From Schwartzia succinivorans DSM 10502 (lineage in GTDB: Bacteria; Bacillota; Negativicutes; Selenomonadales; Selenomonadaceae), in contig NZ_FQUG01000005.1 of NCBI RefSeq assembly GCF_900129225.1, positions 62,001-126,000 on the forward strand: a stretch of DNA of 64,000 nt, read 5' to 3'. Of this stretch, positions 42,332 to 52,219 are shown in pieces (the stretch's first letter is position 1; each line of letters opens with the position of its first letter). The notes beneath the pieces were generated by a model. It searched no databases and was not told the origin of the DNA. It saw only the letters and a program-made list of their open reading frames with translations. The translations under genes were made by a program, and so were the position numbers.

Positions 42332-45300
42332 ATGAGAAAAAATATGGCGATTGATGATGTTGAATATAACAGTGGGATAAGTTCGTATAAAGAAGAAACG
42401 AGACCATTATGCATTAAAACACATAGTAGACCATCTAATAATCGGTATGATCAGTTAGAATATAATAAGGGCAGTTTGTTAAAAAAATACCCAAGGTTTG
42501 GAATGAAAGATTTTGTTGCCACGGATTTTTTTGATGAAATCATCAAAAAAATATTTATAGACGGTATAGCTAAAGATACTTTTGTTCGTAATTATACCTT
42601 TGATGGCAGCAAGAGCCTCAAGTTAGCGATAAGGTACAAGCGCGGTCCACAGGATTATTTGTCCAATATTCTTCCCGATAATAAGACATTGTTATTTAAA
42701 GGATATGTGAGCGGCAATTACTTTATCGTAGATGGCGTGTCCGAGCAGTACAATGAAGAATTGCTGCCTTATGAAGTAGAATGTAGGATTGCTCGTTATG
42801 ATGATGAATCCAGAGTCAGCGGAGCAGGTGGAAATTTCCTTTATGATTTGGCTGATGCTGCAGCCTCGCTTAATGAACACACCAAGCAACGGCTTCAGGA
42901 ATGGAAGGATTACATCGAATGGCGGCGTACCATTGTTCAAAAGCGTATGCATGGCGTACGATATACCAGTGTAGAAAGTAAGGACGGCAATCTCGCCTTT
43001 ACGTTGCAATTCCCAGATAAAGATTCGTATGACGTAGAAGCCAAATGGCTGAAACGTGGAGAATTGGCAGCATACGACGGCAAGGAATATTCCGATGAGG
43101 ATGGCAATTTTGTGTATAACGAAGAACGCCATCGTTGGAATGAAAAATTTGAGCCGGTGGGGAGTCAGATACGTCGCCTTTCAAAGGAGGGGCGTGAGGT
43201 AAATGGTCATTATGAGATTGAATTAGTGTACGCCGTCCCCGATAATGATGAGATCGACGAAATGACGGATGAAGAGCGAGAGGAGTATGTGCAAAATCAA
43301 TTGCTCCCTCGTTATTCATCAATAGGTTTTCTTGCGCCGCTCGTTATCAAGGATTTGTCCCTCTTTAAGCGCCTGGACAGGGCTGTCTCTGATTTGCAGC
43401 AAGATCGCGACTGCCGTTCCCCCAATATGGCCATGTGGATTTTTGATGTGACGCGGGCAAGGCTGCCCCAGCCACAAGACCGGCAGGAGTGGGAAAAACG
43501 AGTAGGTGATAATTGGCTTAATACGAGCGTTGCCGATAATCCCGATCAACGCGAAGCCATATTCAAAATGCTGGAAGCCCCGGATCTTTGCTTAATACAA
43601 GGTCCTCCAGGAACCGGCAAGACTACTGTAATTGCTGAAGCCATCTATCAGCTTGCCCGTCAGGGAAACCGTGTTCTTCTGGCCTCCCAATCCCATGATG
43701 CCGTGGACAATGCGTTGGATAGACTGGCAAACCGTTCTGAGATCAGAGCTATACGTCTTAGTGAACGGGACAGGGATCGTGATGAAGAGCGTAGCAAATT
43801 CGGCTCATCAAAGGCACTTTCCACCTATTATGGTACTTTGCGCCAAGCGGTTACGGACAGATTTCTGGCACAGTGGAATAAAAACCGTCAAGATTATAAT
43901 GACTGCGAACGAGAGCTTCGTGATATTCAGCACGTCACCGCCGATTTGGAGTATTTGAACCATAAGCTTACGGAGCAAAGCCAAAATCTTGAAGATTACC
44001 GACGTAGTCTTTCCACAGCTGAAAGCACTCTTCAAAAGATGGTTGAGGAAAATAGCGAACATGAGAATACCAAACGCCAATATATGAATTTTAAAGGCAT
44101 GGCGGAGCGAAACGAAATCTCTGGAGGAGATTTCTATATCCCTAGTGCTATGGGGGACGTAGTTGCGCCCCTCTTTTGGCAACTTATTCGTAACGCTGCT
44201 GAGCAAGGTATTATGCTTGCATCTTCTGTGAGCGAGGACGTGATACGGCGCGAACCAACTTTGTCGATAAGTAGGATAGCCACGTCTTGTGGCGTGCTGT
44301 TCGCTTTACGTGAAAAATTGTCTGTCGCTGCCCAAAATGCAACTACTGATGCCGATATCGCCAAATTGAAAATGCAGGATATTGACGAACAGATAAGGAA
44401 GATAACAGATCAGCTGGCAGAGGTAGATGACGCAGGGATAAGGAAGGAGTTAAAAGATAAGCGCAACGGTCTCCGAGAGGAAAAGGAAAAACTCGGAGAA
44501 AGCGGCGCATTTGTGTTATCTCCTGAAGAGCTTACTTTATTTGACGAAGAGCGGAAGGCAAAAATTCAGTCTGCTGAAGGACAAGCTCAAATGGTCCAAT
44601 TGCTGTCCAACGTAGAGACAGCGTATCAAAACGCAATTCAAGAATCCTTAAGTCGTATGAGTGAGGTAATTGAATCCTATCAGCCTCAGGATGTCGAGCC
44701 CTTATTAGAGCAAGTAAAGTCACACAAGGGACAAATCAAACAGCTAAAGGAAGAAATGCAGCGTAAGCGAGAAGAAATCGCCGCTAAAGAAAAATTAGGC
44801 GAGACGCTCTCTGATAAATACAGATGTGAACGGAGTGAAATCGAATCCCACATTGAAGCAGAAATGAGTCGTCTGGATGAGGAGTGGAATCGTGATGCTT
44901 CCATTCGACAAGTTTGGCAGGGAACACTGGAAAGATTTGCCGAGCGGCTAGGCGATTCTAAAACTGCCAAGTACGACAAAGAATACCATGAGGACATTTA
45001 TATTTCCTCCTGCAACGTGGTGGGTATTACATGCACGGCAAACATGCGGGATTTGGATGAGAAATTCCCGGACTTTGATGTGGTTATCATTGACGAGGTC
45101 AGTAAGGCGACTCCACCGGAACTCTTGCCACCACTCATGCGGGCAAGAAAAACGATTTTGGTGGGCGACCACAGACAATTGCCGCCAGTGTTCAATGAGT
45201 ATGAAAAATCCTATAATGAACTATTGGAAGAAATAAACGCCGAAACAGATGAAGATGATGATAATGCCGCAGAAATGGTGCTTCGCGAAGAGGATTTGAA

Positions 45301-46159
45301 CAAGTATCGCACGATGGTTACTTCCTCTTTGTTCCGTGAATATTTCGAGCAAGGTGACGAGCGGATTAAGCATTCTCTGCTTACCCAGTATCGTATGCAC
45401 TCGGATATCCAGAAAGTCATCAACCGCTTTTATGATGGGAAACTGGAAAGCGGTGTTATGGAAGACGAAAACAGGACAAAAGCCCACGGGCTAAAAGTTA
45501 CGACTGATAAAGGCGAAAGTTTCCTCCGTCCCGACAGCCATGCTTATTGGGTGGATTCCTCCAGGTTGCAAGGAAAGCTGATGGAGCAGAGTAGATATCA
45601 AGGCAGCACTTCGCTCCATAACATTTTCGAGAGGCACATCATCTTGTCTATGCTCTCAAAAATTAATGATGCGTATGCCGCCATGGGGCAATCTGGCGTA
45701 ACTGTAGGTGTGATTTCCTTCTACGGTTCCCAAGTAGGAGATCTTAGAAAAGCTGTCAAGGATATGCGTAGTCGTGGCAAACTCAAGGCATTAAAAGTTG
45801 ATGTCAATACAGTAGACCGTTTCCAAGGCAAGGAAAAGCAGATAATTATCACTAGTTTGGTTTGCAATACCAAACGTGGCAATGCCAGCCGCCATGTGGC
45901 AGCTTTTGAGCGAATTAATGTTGCTTTTTCCCGTGCGCAAAATTTGCTAATTATTGTGGGAGCCAGAGAACTCTACAGCGGTTTAGCTGTTCCTATTCCC
46001 CGCATGGACACTGGAGAGATTAGGAGTGCTCGTATTTACCAAAACATAATTGATGACATAGCACGCAACGGTGCGTTGATAGCAGGAGAAACACTAATTG
46101 CTTCAGAGGATGCACAGGCGATTATGGAAGAATACGATAAGGAGGCGAAGGAGCGGTGA
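42332..46159 (+). CDS. UPF1/DNA2-like superfamily 1 helicase
   Basis: This 1275-residue protein may start at ATG 42332 or, less strained, at 42344. An unfamiliar N-terminal region (about 1-400) precedes the helicase core. The motifs are: Walker A LIQGPPGTGKTTVIAEA (about 424-438), VLLASQSHDAVDNALDRL (Ia), a coiled-coil-rich insert (about 500-860), DEVSKATPPELLP (II, DExx), GDHRQLPPVF (III), LLTQYRMHSDI (IV), VNTVDRFQGKEKQIIITSLV (V) and NVAFSRAQNLLIIVG (VI). This is a UPF1-like SF1B enzyme that would translocate on RNA or DNA. Its stop overlaps the start of the PIN gene (4 bp), so the products are translationally coupled. The long insert is unusual. Confidence 0.9.
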   Translation: MRKNMAIDDVEYNSGISSYKEETRPLCIKTHSRPSNNRYDQLEYNKGSLLKKYPRFGMKDFVATDFFDEIIKKIFIDGIAKDTFVRNYTFDGSKSLKLAIRYKRGPQDYLSNILPDNKTLLFKGYVSGNYFIVDGVSEQYNEELLPYEVECRIARYDDESRVSGAGGNFLYDLADAAASLNEHTKQRLQEWKDYIEWRRTIVQKRMHGVRYTSVESKDGNLAFTLQFPDKDSYDVEAKWLKRGELAAYDGKEYSDEDGNFVYNEERHRWNEKFEPVGSQIRRLSKEGREVNGHYEIELVYAVPDNDEIDEMTDEEREEYVQNQLLPRYSSIGFLAPLVIKDLSLFKRLDRAVSDLQQDRDCRSPNMAMWIFDVTRARLPQPQDRQEWEKRVGDNWLNTSVADNPDQREAIFKMLEAPDLCLIQGPPGTGKTTVIAEAIYQLARQGNRVLLASQSHDAVDNALDRLANRSEIRAIRLSERDRDRDEERSKFGSSKALSTYYGTLRQAVTDRFLAQWNKNRQDYNDCERELRDIQHVTADLEYLNHKLTEQSQNLEDYRRSLSTAESTLQKMVEENSEHENTKRQYMNFKGMAERNEISGGDFYIPSAMGDVVAPLFWQLIRNAAEQGIMLASSVSEDVIRREPTLSISRIATSCGVLFALREKLSVAAQNATTDADIAKLKMQDIDEQIRKITDQLAEVDDAGIRKELKDKRNGLREEKEKLGESGAFVLSPEELTLFDEERKAKIQSAEGQAQMVQLLSNVETAYQNAIQESLSRMSEVIESYQPQDVEPLLEQVKSHKGQIKQLKEEMQRKREEIAAKEKLGETLSDKYRCERSEIESHIEAEMSRLDEEWNRDASIRQVWQGTLERFAERLGDSKTAKYDKEYHEDIYISSCNVVGITCTANMRDLDEKFPDFDVVIIDEVSKATPPELLPPLMRARKTILVGDHRQLPPVFNEYEKSYNELLEEINAETDEDDDNAAEMVLREEDLNKYRTMVTSSLFREYFEQGDERIKHSLLTQYRMHSDIQKVINRFYDGKLESGVMEDENRTKAHGLKVTTDKGESFLRPDSHAYWVDSSRLQGKLMEQSRYQGSTSLHNIFERHIILSMLSKINDAYAAMGQSGVTVGVISFYGSQVGDLRKAVKDMRSRGKLKALKVDVNTVDRFQGKEKQIIITSLVCNTKRGNASRHVAAFERINVAFSRAQNLLIIVGARELYSGLAVPIPRMDTGEIRSARIYQNIIDDIARNGALIAGETLIASEDAQAIMEEYDKEAKER

Positions 46160-48180
46160 ATTTAGGTAAAGCTAGGATAGCTTATCCCTTCGTGGAATAT
46201 TCGGTTCAAGTGACGCACCACACAGAGCGCAAGTCCACGGTGATGGAATGGATGCTTTTAGAAATCGCTCAAAAGGTCGAGTCATATCCTGATTATGCGG
46301 CAATCCCCTTGGAAAACATTCTAACATCAATTTTCTCGGTAGCGGATGGTAACATACTCCTTCGTCAAGTTCTAATAGACCTTGTGGATGTCAATGCACT
46401 GGAACAAATTCCAGGTTTTAGCGACAAAAGCGAATGGAATCAGCTTAGATGCGGTGATTTGCGGCTGACTGATGACGGTCGCCGCTTGCAGCAGGAGGGC
46501 AAACTTCCGGCAAAGTCACAAACTCAAAAATTATCTGTTGTTTATGATGTGGTCAATAATCGTCTTGTAAACAGCAGTAAAGGTATGGTGGACAACACAG
46601 TGAGTCCCAAAGCTAAAGATATCGGTGAAGGAAATATGCCTGGTTTTCCTAGTTCCTTAATCGCTTTACGAATTGAAGAATGGCAAGCGGATGGCCAAAA
46701 TGCCCCTTCGTGGCTACAACGAAACTCTCGAATCGACAATATTGTCCCGGAAGGGGATGCAAAAATAAAGTGGCAAAATATCAGCCACGAGATTTCCATT
46801 GATAGCAGAGGTAATTTGAGCCTTTTGGGTGCGCCAAATGATGAAATTGCTGAAGTCGTTCTGAAAGATACGGATTTAGGGACGATGCCAGACTATGAAT
46901 TGCCGCTAATTGACGTTGATACTCTTCTGAGCAAGCGAAAGTGTGCAATTTATGATAAGACTTCGGATACTATTGAGAGTTATGCGGCAAAAGCTAACAT
47001 CTTCGTCGTTGCTCCGCAGTTTTCTAACATCATAGATGAAAAAAATAATAAGGTATGCTTGCTGTTGGGGCAGCTGTCGTTTGGGTTCGATGCTACGGGA
47101 AAAAATACAGTAATAAGCCTCCCAGATGCTTTCCCGGAGGGGCTGTGCTATCAGGACATCAGTCGTAGCGTGTATGCCACCGCCGTTGAAGGACATATTG
47201 GCGCAGTTTCTCGTTTGATACCCTATATATACGAGGATGTGAGCGATTTCTCCGTATTCGTCATAAGTCTGGTAAAAAAGTACTATATGCTGGATCGACG
47301 TATGTTGAAGCTTTTGAATCTTGTCGGAGAGGAGAAATATCGAGAGTTTTATACTGCCGATTACATACGGGATTTGCTAAATTCGGCAGAGATACAACAA
47401 CTTACCCCAATAGATAAAATATTGGACAGGCTCTTGAAGCTCGATGTCAAATTGCAAAATGTGTTGGTGGATGTGCCAATCTCCGCAAGCTCTGAAACTA
47501 TCCGTTCTGCACTTTTAGGCAAGGATGTAGAAATTCTTGGGGATGTTCGCGAGTGGACGGCGCAATGGCGAGAGGCATTGGAATCTCTCAAAACTAAGAC
47601 GGACGTGGATGTGAAATCCATGGATTGGCAAGGTACCAACTTTGGTCTATCACTGGAGCGTATGGAGCAAGCGGCAGATGCCGTGGCCGTTTTCTACGAC
47701 GATTCCGCAAGTCGCTATAGTAAGGTGTATGTTTTTGATACTTGTTCTCTGATGCACTATCCCGATGTGCTGGACGATTTTGTGAGCAATAAGGCTTTAG
47801 TAATCATCCCAAAGCAGGTCTTAGTAGAATTGGACGGTCTTAAGACAGCTGATGATGAAAATAGGCGATACCAAGCGCGGCAAGCCATACGAAAAATCCA
47901 TGAATACGGCGATGAGCCTTGGTTGAAGCAAAACGAGGATAATTATCTGGAACTTCTTTCGGATAGTTTCAGGGAATCAGGTATAAAAGATTTTTACATC
48001 CTGTCCGTGGCGGTCAAATATCGCGTAAAGAACCCTGTCATGGTGACGGACGATGAGAACTTCCAGAATTTCGCCCAATCGGAAGGAGTGGAGACAATCA
48101 CGGCGCATAATCTCCATGAAAAACTGACAAATGAGGTTTCTTCCAAGGGCAAGGGAAAAAATAAAAAGAAGAGGAAATAG
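46156..48180 (+). CDS. PIN-domain protein with large N-terminal region
   Basis: The start is GTG at 46156 (gaaggagcgGTGA), overlapping the helicase stop. The 674-residue product has a large N-terminal part (about 1-510) I do not recognise and a C-terminal PIN nuclease domain (about 516-650): VYVFDTCSLMHYP (first Asp), KQVLVELDGLK (Glu), GIKDFYILSVAVKY (Asp) and VMVTDDENFQNF (Asp), followed by a Lys-rich tail. The DTCSL motif matches that of the PIN-kinase at 2360. It is likely an RNA endonuclease working with the adjacent helicase. Confidence 0.82.
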   Translation: MNLGKARIAYPFVEYSVQVTHHTERKSTVMEWMLLEIAQKVESYPDYAAIPLENILTSIFSVADGNILLRQVLIDLVDVNALEQIPGFSDKSEWNQLRCGDLRLTDDGRRLQQEGKLPAKSQTQKLSVVYDVVNNRLVNSSKGMVDNTVSPKAKDIGEGNMPGFPSSLIALRIEEWQADGQNAPSWLQRNSRIDNIVPEGDAKIKWQNISHEISIDSRGNLSLLGAPNDEIAEVVLKDTDLGTMPDYELPLIDVDTLLSKRKCAIYDKTSDTIESYAAKANIFVVAPQFSNIIDEKNNKVCLLLGQLSFGFDATGKNTVISLPDAFPEGLCYQDISRSVYATAVEGHIGAVSRLIPYIYEDVSDFSVFVISLVKKYYMLDRRMLKLLNLVGEEKYREFYTADYIRDLLNSAEIQQLTPIDKILDRLLKLDVKLQNVLVDVPISASSETIRSALLGKDVEILGDVREWTAQWREALESLKTKTDVDVKSMDWQGTNFGLSLERMEQAADAVAVFYDDSASRYSKVYVFDTCSLMHYPDVLDDFVSNKALVIIPKQVLVELDGLKTADDENRRYQARQAIRKIHEYGDEPWLKQNEDNYLELLSDSFRESGIKDFYILSVAVKYRVKNPVMVTDDENFQNFAQSEGVETITAHNLHEKLTNEVSSKGKGKNKKKRK

Positions 48181-48191
48181 GAGGTGGCTAC

Positions 48192-49307
48192 ATGAGTCAA
48201 GAAGCAGAGCTTGTATTTGCCTTGGAGCAGAGAAGACGGGAGGAACTTTTCAGAGCGCGAGTCAGCAATAAGACAAGAGAATTTTATATGCGCTACCAGG
48301 ATCAATATAACGACATGTGTTCCCAAGGCTACCGTGATTATATCCCTGAGGAAATGAGTCGTTTGGAACATGATTTGGATACCATCGGAAGCCTGCTTTC
48401 AAGCAATCCGGTGGCTGCCAGAGAGGTCAGTCAAGAGGTAGGCAGCTACATCCACAGCCTGTGGGGACTTGGCAGTGAGGCTCGGCAAGTTTTTCAAGAA
48501 TCAGCGCGTATTGCTCGTCTTGAGGCCAAGCGTGAAAAAAAGGCGGCGCAAAATTCAGTAATGTCCCGGTATTATGATGTAATCGGCAGTCTGGATTCTA
48601 TAGTGGCTAATTTTGCTGCGGCTGATTTGAACGACATCAAGAATGCCATTTCATCCGGTACTGTTGCCACTGCGCAAGATGTTGAAACAAAATTGGCGAT
48701 GGTTATTAAGAAGGCGAAAACAGAAGCAGCTAATTGGAAAGCGCAGAAGCAAAAGGAGCAAGCTAAACAAGCAGTAAACGAGCAGATAGAAGATGTAAAG
48801 AAGTCTATAGTAGCCGAGAAATTTGAAGATAGTTCCAAATCAAAGGCCCTACTGGATAAATTGGAAGAAATTAAATCCAAGGCAGTTGCGGGCACTGTCA
48901 GCGTCAAGGAGGTTCAAGAGCAGATTCAAGCCGTGACAGAAGAAACAGATGAAACCTTGGTTGGTGAAGAAGTGCGTCGTGAAACGGTCAAGGCCGTTTA
49001 TAAATGGTTTAACGACCATGACTTCACCCTCAGTAAACCGAAGCTGATTGACGGTGCTGTGGTCATAACGGCGCAAAGGCCATCAGGCAACAAAGCTCAA
49101 TTCAAGCTGACACTAGATAATAAGATGTGGTATCGTTTGGATGGATACGAGGGACAAAGCTGTTTGAAGGACATTTCGTCAGCAAAGGCAGATTGGGAGT
49201 CAGTCTATGGGATCAAACTATCGGATGAAGTTGTCAAGTGGCAGAATCCTGACCGTATTTTGCGGCGCCAAGGACAAACGGAATCCAACATAGGAGGGAA
49301 AATGTAA
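48192..49307 (+). CDS. Coiled-coil protein of the helicase/AAA+ operon
   Basis: This 371-residue protein starts at ATG behind ggaggtggctac. A long helical region (about 100-270) is rich in Ala, Lys and Glu (REKKAAQNSVM, KKAKTEAANWKAQKQKEQAK) and is probably coiled coil. The C-terminal part (about 275-371) is a small alpha/beta domain (AVYKWFNDHDFTLSKPKLI, VVITAQRPSGNKAQFKLTLD). No enzyme motif is visible. Its stop overlaps the AAA+ ATPase start by one base. It may link the helicase/PIN module to the AAA+ ring. Confidence 0.6.
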   Translation: MSQEAELVFALEQRRREELFRARVSNKTREFYMRYQDQYNDMCSQGYRDYIPEEMSRLEHDLDTIGSLLSSNPVAAREVSQEVGSYIHSLWGLGSEARQVFQESARIARLEAKREKKAAQNSVMSRYYDVIGSLDSIVANFAAADLNDIKNAISSGTVATAQDVETKLAMVIKKAKTEAANWKAQKQKEQAKQAVNEQIEDVKKSIVAEKFEDSSKSKALLDKLEEIKSKAVAGTVSVKEVQEQIQAVTEETDETLVGEEVRRETVKAVYKWFNDHDFTLSKPKLIDGAVVITAQRPSGNKAQFKLTLDNKMWYRLDGYEGQSCLKDISSAKADWESVYGIKLSDEVVKWQNPDRILRRQGQTESNIGGKM

Positions 49308-51145
49308 TGAGCGATATGTGGCTTGAACACCTTGAGCGGGAGATGAAACTTCGTGGAGCCGTGATTCTCTTTGGCAATACCAATGACATTATCCTTAATC
49401 CTCAGAAGGCTGGGCAGTATACTTCTGTGGTGGATTGTGTCCGGGACATAGCTTTTAAGAGCGGTTACGAGCGTGTAATTATATGGAATCGAGCGGAGGG
49501 GGGCATTTCTTGGGAACGTGGAGCATCTTATTCCTCTGGCCTTGAAGGTACGGAAGTCGAGGAGCCAGAGGGCGGTGACGAATACAATATGGGTCCTGGA
49601 GGCGATGAGCATCGGGCAGGTACAAAAAAATACGCTGATCCTAAAGAGTTTTTTCCCTGGCTTCGGTCATTGCTGGAAAATAAAAGTGGCGGCACAGCGG
49701 CCATCGTGGATTACTCAGATTATCTTTTCGGGGATGGGCGTAGTCTATCGGACGAAGAGCGCAATAATATAACCAACATGATGATTGCCATTGCCAAAAG
49801 CCAGGATTACGGCCTCAATTTCGTGGAGAACAATGGTAATTTACTGGTGCTCATTGCTAAGACCACGGCTATGCTCCCGCCTTCCGTCTATGTGGACAAT
49901 CCCTTGGTGGCGACAATCAACGTCCCCCTGCCGGCAAGAGATGAACGAGCGAAGTATGTGGATAAGGACATCAATCTTCTGAAGTTATCACCAGGTATAG
50001 AGGATAAAAGCGTCAAGGATAATTTTATTGACGCTCTTGATGGCTTCAGTCTGAAAAATATCGCCCAAATTATCAAGCTATCCAATCAAGCGCCGGAACG
50101 TATGAATTTCGAGAAACTCATAAACCTTTATCGCTACGGAGAAAAGAAAAGTCCCTGGGAAGAGTTGTCCTACGAGAAACTCAAAACTGCCAAGGAAACT
50201 TTGGGACAGAGAGTCAAGGGACAAGACGAGGCTGTACAAAAAGTACGGGATGTTATTATCCGTGCCTATACAGGATTTGCAGGGCTTCAACATTCCGCAA
50301 AGCAAAAGAAACCCAAGGGAGCACTCTTCTTTGTGGGACCCACCGGTGTGGGCAAAACGGAACTGGCAAAGTCGCTGGCAGAATTTATCTTTGGTGATGA
50401 AAGCGCATACCGCAGGTTTGACATGAGCGAATACGCTCATGAGCAAAGTGACCAGCGTTTGGTTGGCGCGCCTCCTGGTTACGTTGGTTATGAGAAAGGG
50501 GGCGAGCTTACCAATGCCGTCAAAGAAAAGCCCTTCTGCGTCTTGCTCTTTGATGAGATTGAAAAGGCTCATGGACGTATCATGGACAAGTTTCTGCAAA
50601 TTTTAGAGGACGGGCGCCTAACTGATGGCAAAGGTGAAACGGTCTATTTTTCCGAGACATTTATCATCTTTACTTCGAATATCGGTGCAGCTGGAGCAGA
50701 TATTGCTTTGAATGCCGAGCAAACACGACAATACTTTATCAGTGAAGTAAAAAAACACTTTGTTGAAACTCTAAAACGCCCAGAGATTCTAAATCGTATT
50801 GGCGATGCCAACATTGTGCCATTCAATTTTATCCAGAATGATGAAGTGCTTGTAGCTATTGGGAAATCCAAATTTGCCCCCATAAAATCCTTTATCAAGG
50901 AGCGTTACAAGGCAGATATTCGATTTAATGACGAAGAGGCCGTGTTTGCAGCATTGGGGAGGAGCGCAGACAAAGCAAATGGTGGACGTGGCATGTTGAA
51001 CGTCATGGAGCAGAAACTTATCAACCCATTGTCGGATTTTGTATTCGAGAAAATAGAGAGCCTTGCGCGTGGCGGAAGGACAATTCAAGTTGATATCGAC
51101 GAAACCCCGAGTGGGGAAGTCGAGCTTGATTTTCATCTGGACTAG
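49307..51145 (+). CDS. ClpB/ClpA-D2-like AAA+ ATPase with a diverged N-terminal AAA-like half
   Basis: This 612-residue protein's N-terminal half (about 1-275) resembles an AAA+ domain that has lost Walker A: LRGAVILFGNTNDIIL lacks GxxGxGK. The C-terminal half is a functional ClpA/B D2-type module: KGQDEAVQKVRDVI, Walker A GPTGVGKTELAKSL (about 345), pore loop GAPPGYVGYEKGG, Walker B CVLLFDEIEKAH, TSNIGAAG and RPEILNRIGD with the arginine finger region. It lacks the ClpB N-domain and M-domain. It probably forms a hexameric ATPase that unfolds or remodels a partner, perhaps the helicase/PIN complex. Confidence 0.87.
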   Translation: MSDMWLEHLEREMKLRGAVILFGNTNDIILNPQKAGQYTSVVDCVRDIAFKSGYERVIIWNRAEGGISWERGASYSSGLEGTEVEEPEGGDEYNMGPGGDEHRAGTKKYADPKEFFPWLRSLLENKSGGTAAIVDYSDYLFGDGRSLSDEERNNITNMMIAIAKSQDYGLNFVENNGNLLVLIAKTTAMLPPSVYVDNPLVATINVPLPARDERAKYVDKDINLLKLSPGIEDKSVKDNFIDALDGFSLKNIAQIIKLSNQAPERMNFEKLINLYRYGEKKSPWEELSYEKLKTAKETLGQRVKGQDEAVQKVRDVIIRAYTGFAGLQHSAKQKKPKGALFFVGPTGVGKTELAKSLAEFIFGDESAYRRFDMSEYAHEQSDQRLVGAPPGYVGYEKGGELTNAVKEKPFCVLLFDEIEKAHGRIMDKFLQILEDGRLTDGKGETVYFSETFIIFTSNIGAAGADIALNAEQTRQYFISEVKKHFVETLKRPEILNRIGDANIVPFNFIQNDEVLVAIGKSKFAPIKSFIKERYKADIRFNDEEAVFAALGRSADKANGGRGMLNVMEQKLINPLSDFVFEKIESLARGGRTIQVDIDETPSGEVELDFHLD

Positions 51146-51150
51146 ATGTT

Positions 51151-51723
51151 ATGGCGTACTTGAATTTAGCGGCGATTCGAACATGTACCGAGGCCGAGGG
51201 GCCAGGCAAACGTTTCGCCATATGGAGCCAGGGGTGCCTGCGTCGCTGCCCAGGTTGTTGTAATCCTCATATGCAGCCAATGGAGCGTAAGCACCTCGTA
51301 AAAGTTGATAAATTGATGGAACTGATTCTGAAGAGCAAGGCAGAGGAAGACATTGAGGGTGTGTCTTTTATAGGTGGCGAGCCGGTACTGCAAGCAGAAG
51401 GCTTTGCTGAACTTGCTCAGTATTGCCAAAAAGTTGGGTTGTCAGTATTGCTTTTTACTGGATACTACTACGAAGACTTATTGGCAATGGAGGATGACGA
51501 TATTGATAGACTGCTAAGAAATACTGATATTTTGGTTGATGGTGAATTTATTGAATCGTTACGTGATCAAGAGCGTGATTGGGTTGGATCTGAAAATCAG
51601 CACGTTATATTTTTGAGCGACCGCTATAATGCTGGGATAGAATTTGAGCATGGTGTACATAACACGGAGATACGGATATCGGATGGTGGCGTTGGGATAA
51701 ACGGATGGCCGTTAGAGATATAA
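51151..51723 (+). CDS. NrdG/PflA-like radical SAM activating protein
   Basis: This 190-residue protein has CLRRCPGCCNP, so C29, C33 and C36 (CxxxCxxC) bind the 4Fe-4S cluster that cleaves SAM. The flanking GPGKRFAIWSQG and VSFIGGEPVLQAEGF (GGEP) are as in NrdG and other activating enzymes. It starts five bases after the AAA+ stop, making it the fifth gene of the operon. Glycyl-radical enzymes are not present in the window, so the target is unknown. Its presence at the end of a helicase/PIN/AAA+ operon is unusual and suggests radical-based modification or activation of a partner. Confidence 0.85.
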   Translation: MAYLNLAAIRTCTEAEGPGKRFAIWSQGCLRRCPGCCNPHMQPMERKHLVKVDKLMELILKSKAEEDIEGVSFIGGEPVLQAEGFAELAQYCQKVGLSVLLFTGYYYEDLLAMEDDDIDRLLRNTDILVDGEFIESLRDQERDWVGSENQHVIFLSDRYNAGIEFEHGVHNTEIRISDGGVGINGWPLEI

Positions 51724-51800
51724 CCCCCTTTACTGGATTATATTGCTTTAATTGCACATAACGAATTAGAATCTGCTTTTTTCCAGCCAGGAGGTGATGA

Positions 51801-51839
51801 TTGGCTGAGAAAACAAGTTTCGTATTTATGTTTTATTGA
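51801..51839 (+). other. Twelve-codon open frame with strong SD
   Basis: TTG at 51801 follows caggaggtgatga and opens a frame of only 12 residues (MAEKTSFVFMFY). It could be a leader peptide or the trace of a broken gene at the border of the radical-SAM peptide locus. The 51724-51800 bases otherwise hold nothing clear. Confidence 0.2.
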
Positions 51840-51868
51840 GTTCTGGATGATTAGAGGAGGAGTTTAAA

Positions 51869-51976
51869 ATGATGGAAAAAGAAAACATCAAGGCAGAGGA
51901 TATTCAAGAGGAAAACCGTACGGATATGGAATTGGAAAGCATCCTTAATATGTGCTCTTGGGGCGAATTTAACTAA
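51869..51976 (+). CDS. Candidate RiPP precursor peptide
   Basis: The SD agaggagga lies seven bases before ATG 51869. The 35-residue peptide has an acidic/polar leader (MMEKENIKAEDIQEE) and ends with NMCSWGEFN. The single Cys and Trp plus the Glu, Phe and Asn at the tip look like a modified core; radical-SAM enzymes often link Trp or Phe side chains to neighbouring residues in such cores. Three radical-SAM genes follow in the same direction. No homology was checked. The role is inferred from size, SD and context only. Confidence 0.5.
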   Translation: MMEKENIKAEDIQEENRTDMELESILNMCSWGEFN

Positions 51977-52219
51977 TTATTGGTTGAAGGATAAACAGGT
52001 ATAATCACTTTGTAGGCTGATATGGTGCTTAGGTTTGGTGTCATGCTTGCATAACGAACCACAATATTGTGCCTGACAAGACCTTATTTGACTCTAAATC
52101 AAAGCACCAATATCTCCTTAAATTTAACTTTGAAAGTAAATGCCTGATTTTTTTCTTAATCTGTGTCGTATTAAATTCAAGTATGCTCAACTATCTAGAA
52201 AAAGAGAGGAGAATACAAT
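51977..52219 (+). other. AT-rich spacer upstream of the first radical-SAM gene
   Basis: The 243-bp gap has no gene that I trust. It holds a possible promoter (ttgaaggataaacaggtataat region at 51982-52004) and ends with the SD agagaggag for the TTG start at 52220. A hairpin was not clear. Confidence 0.3.
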
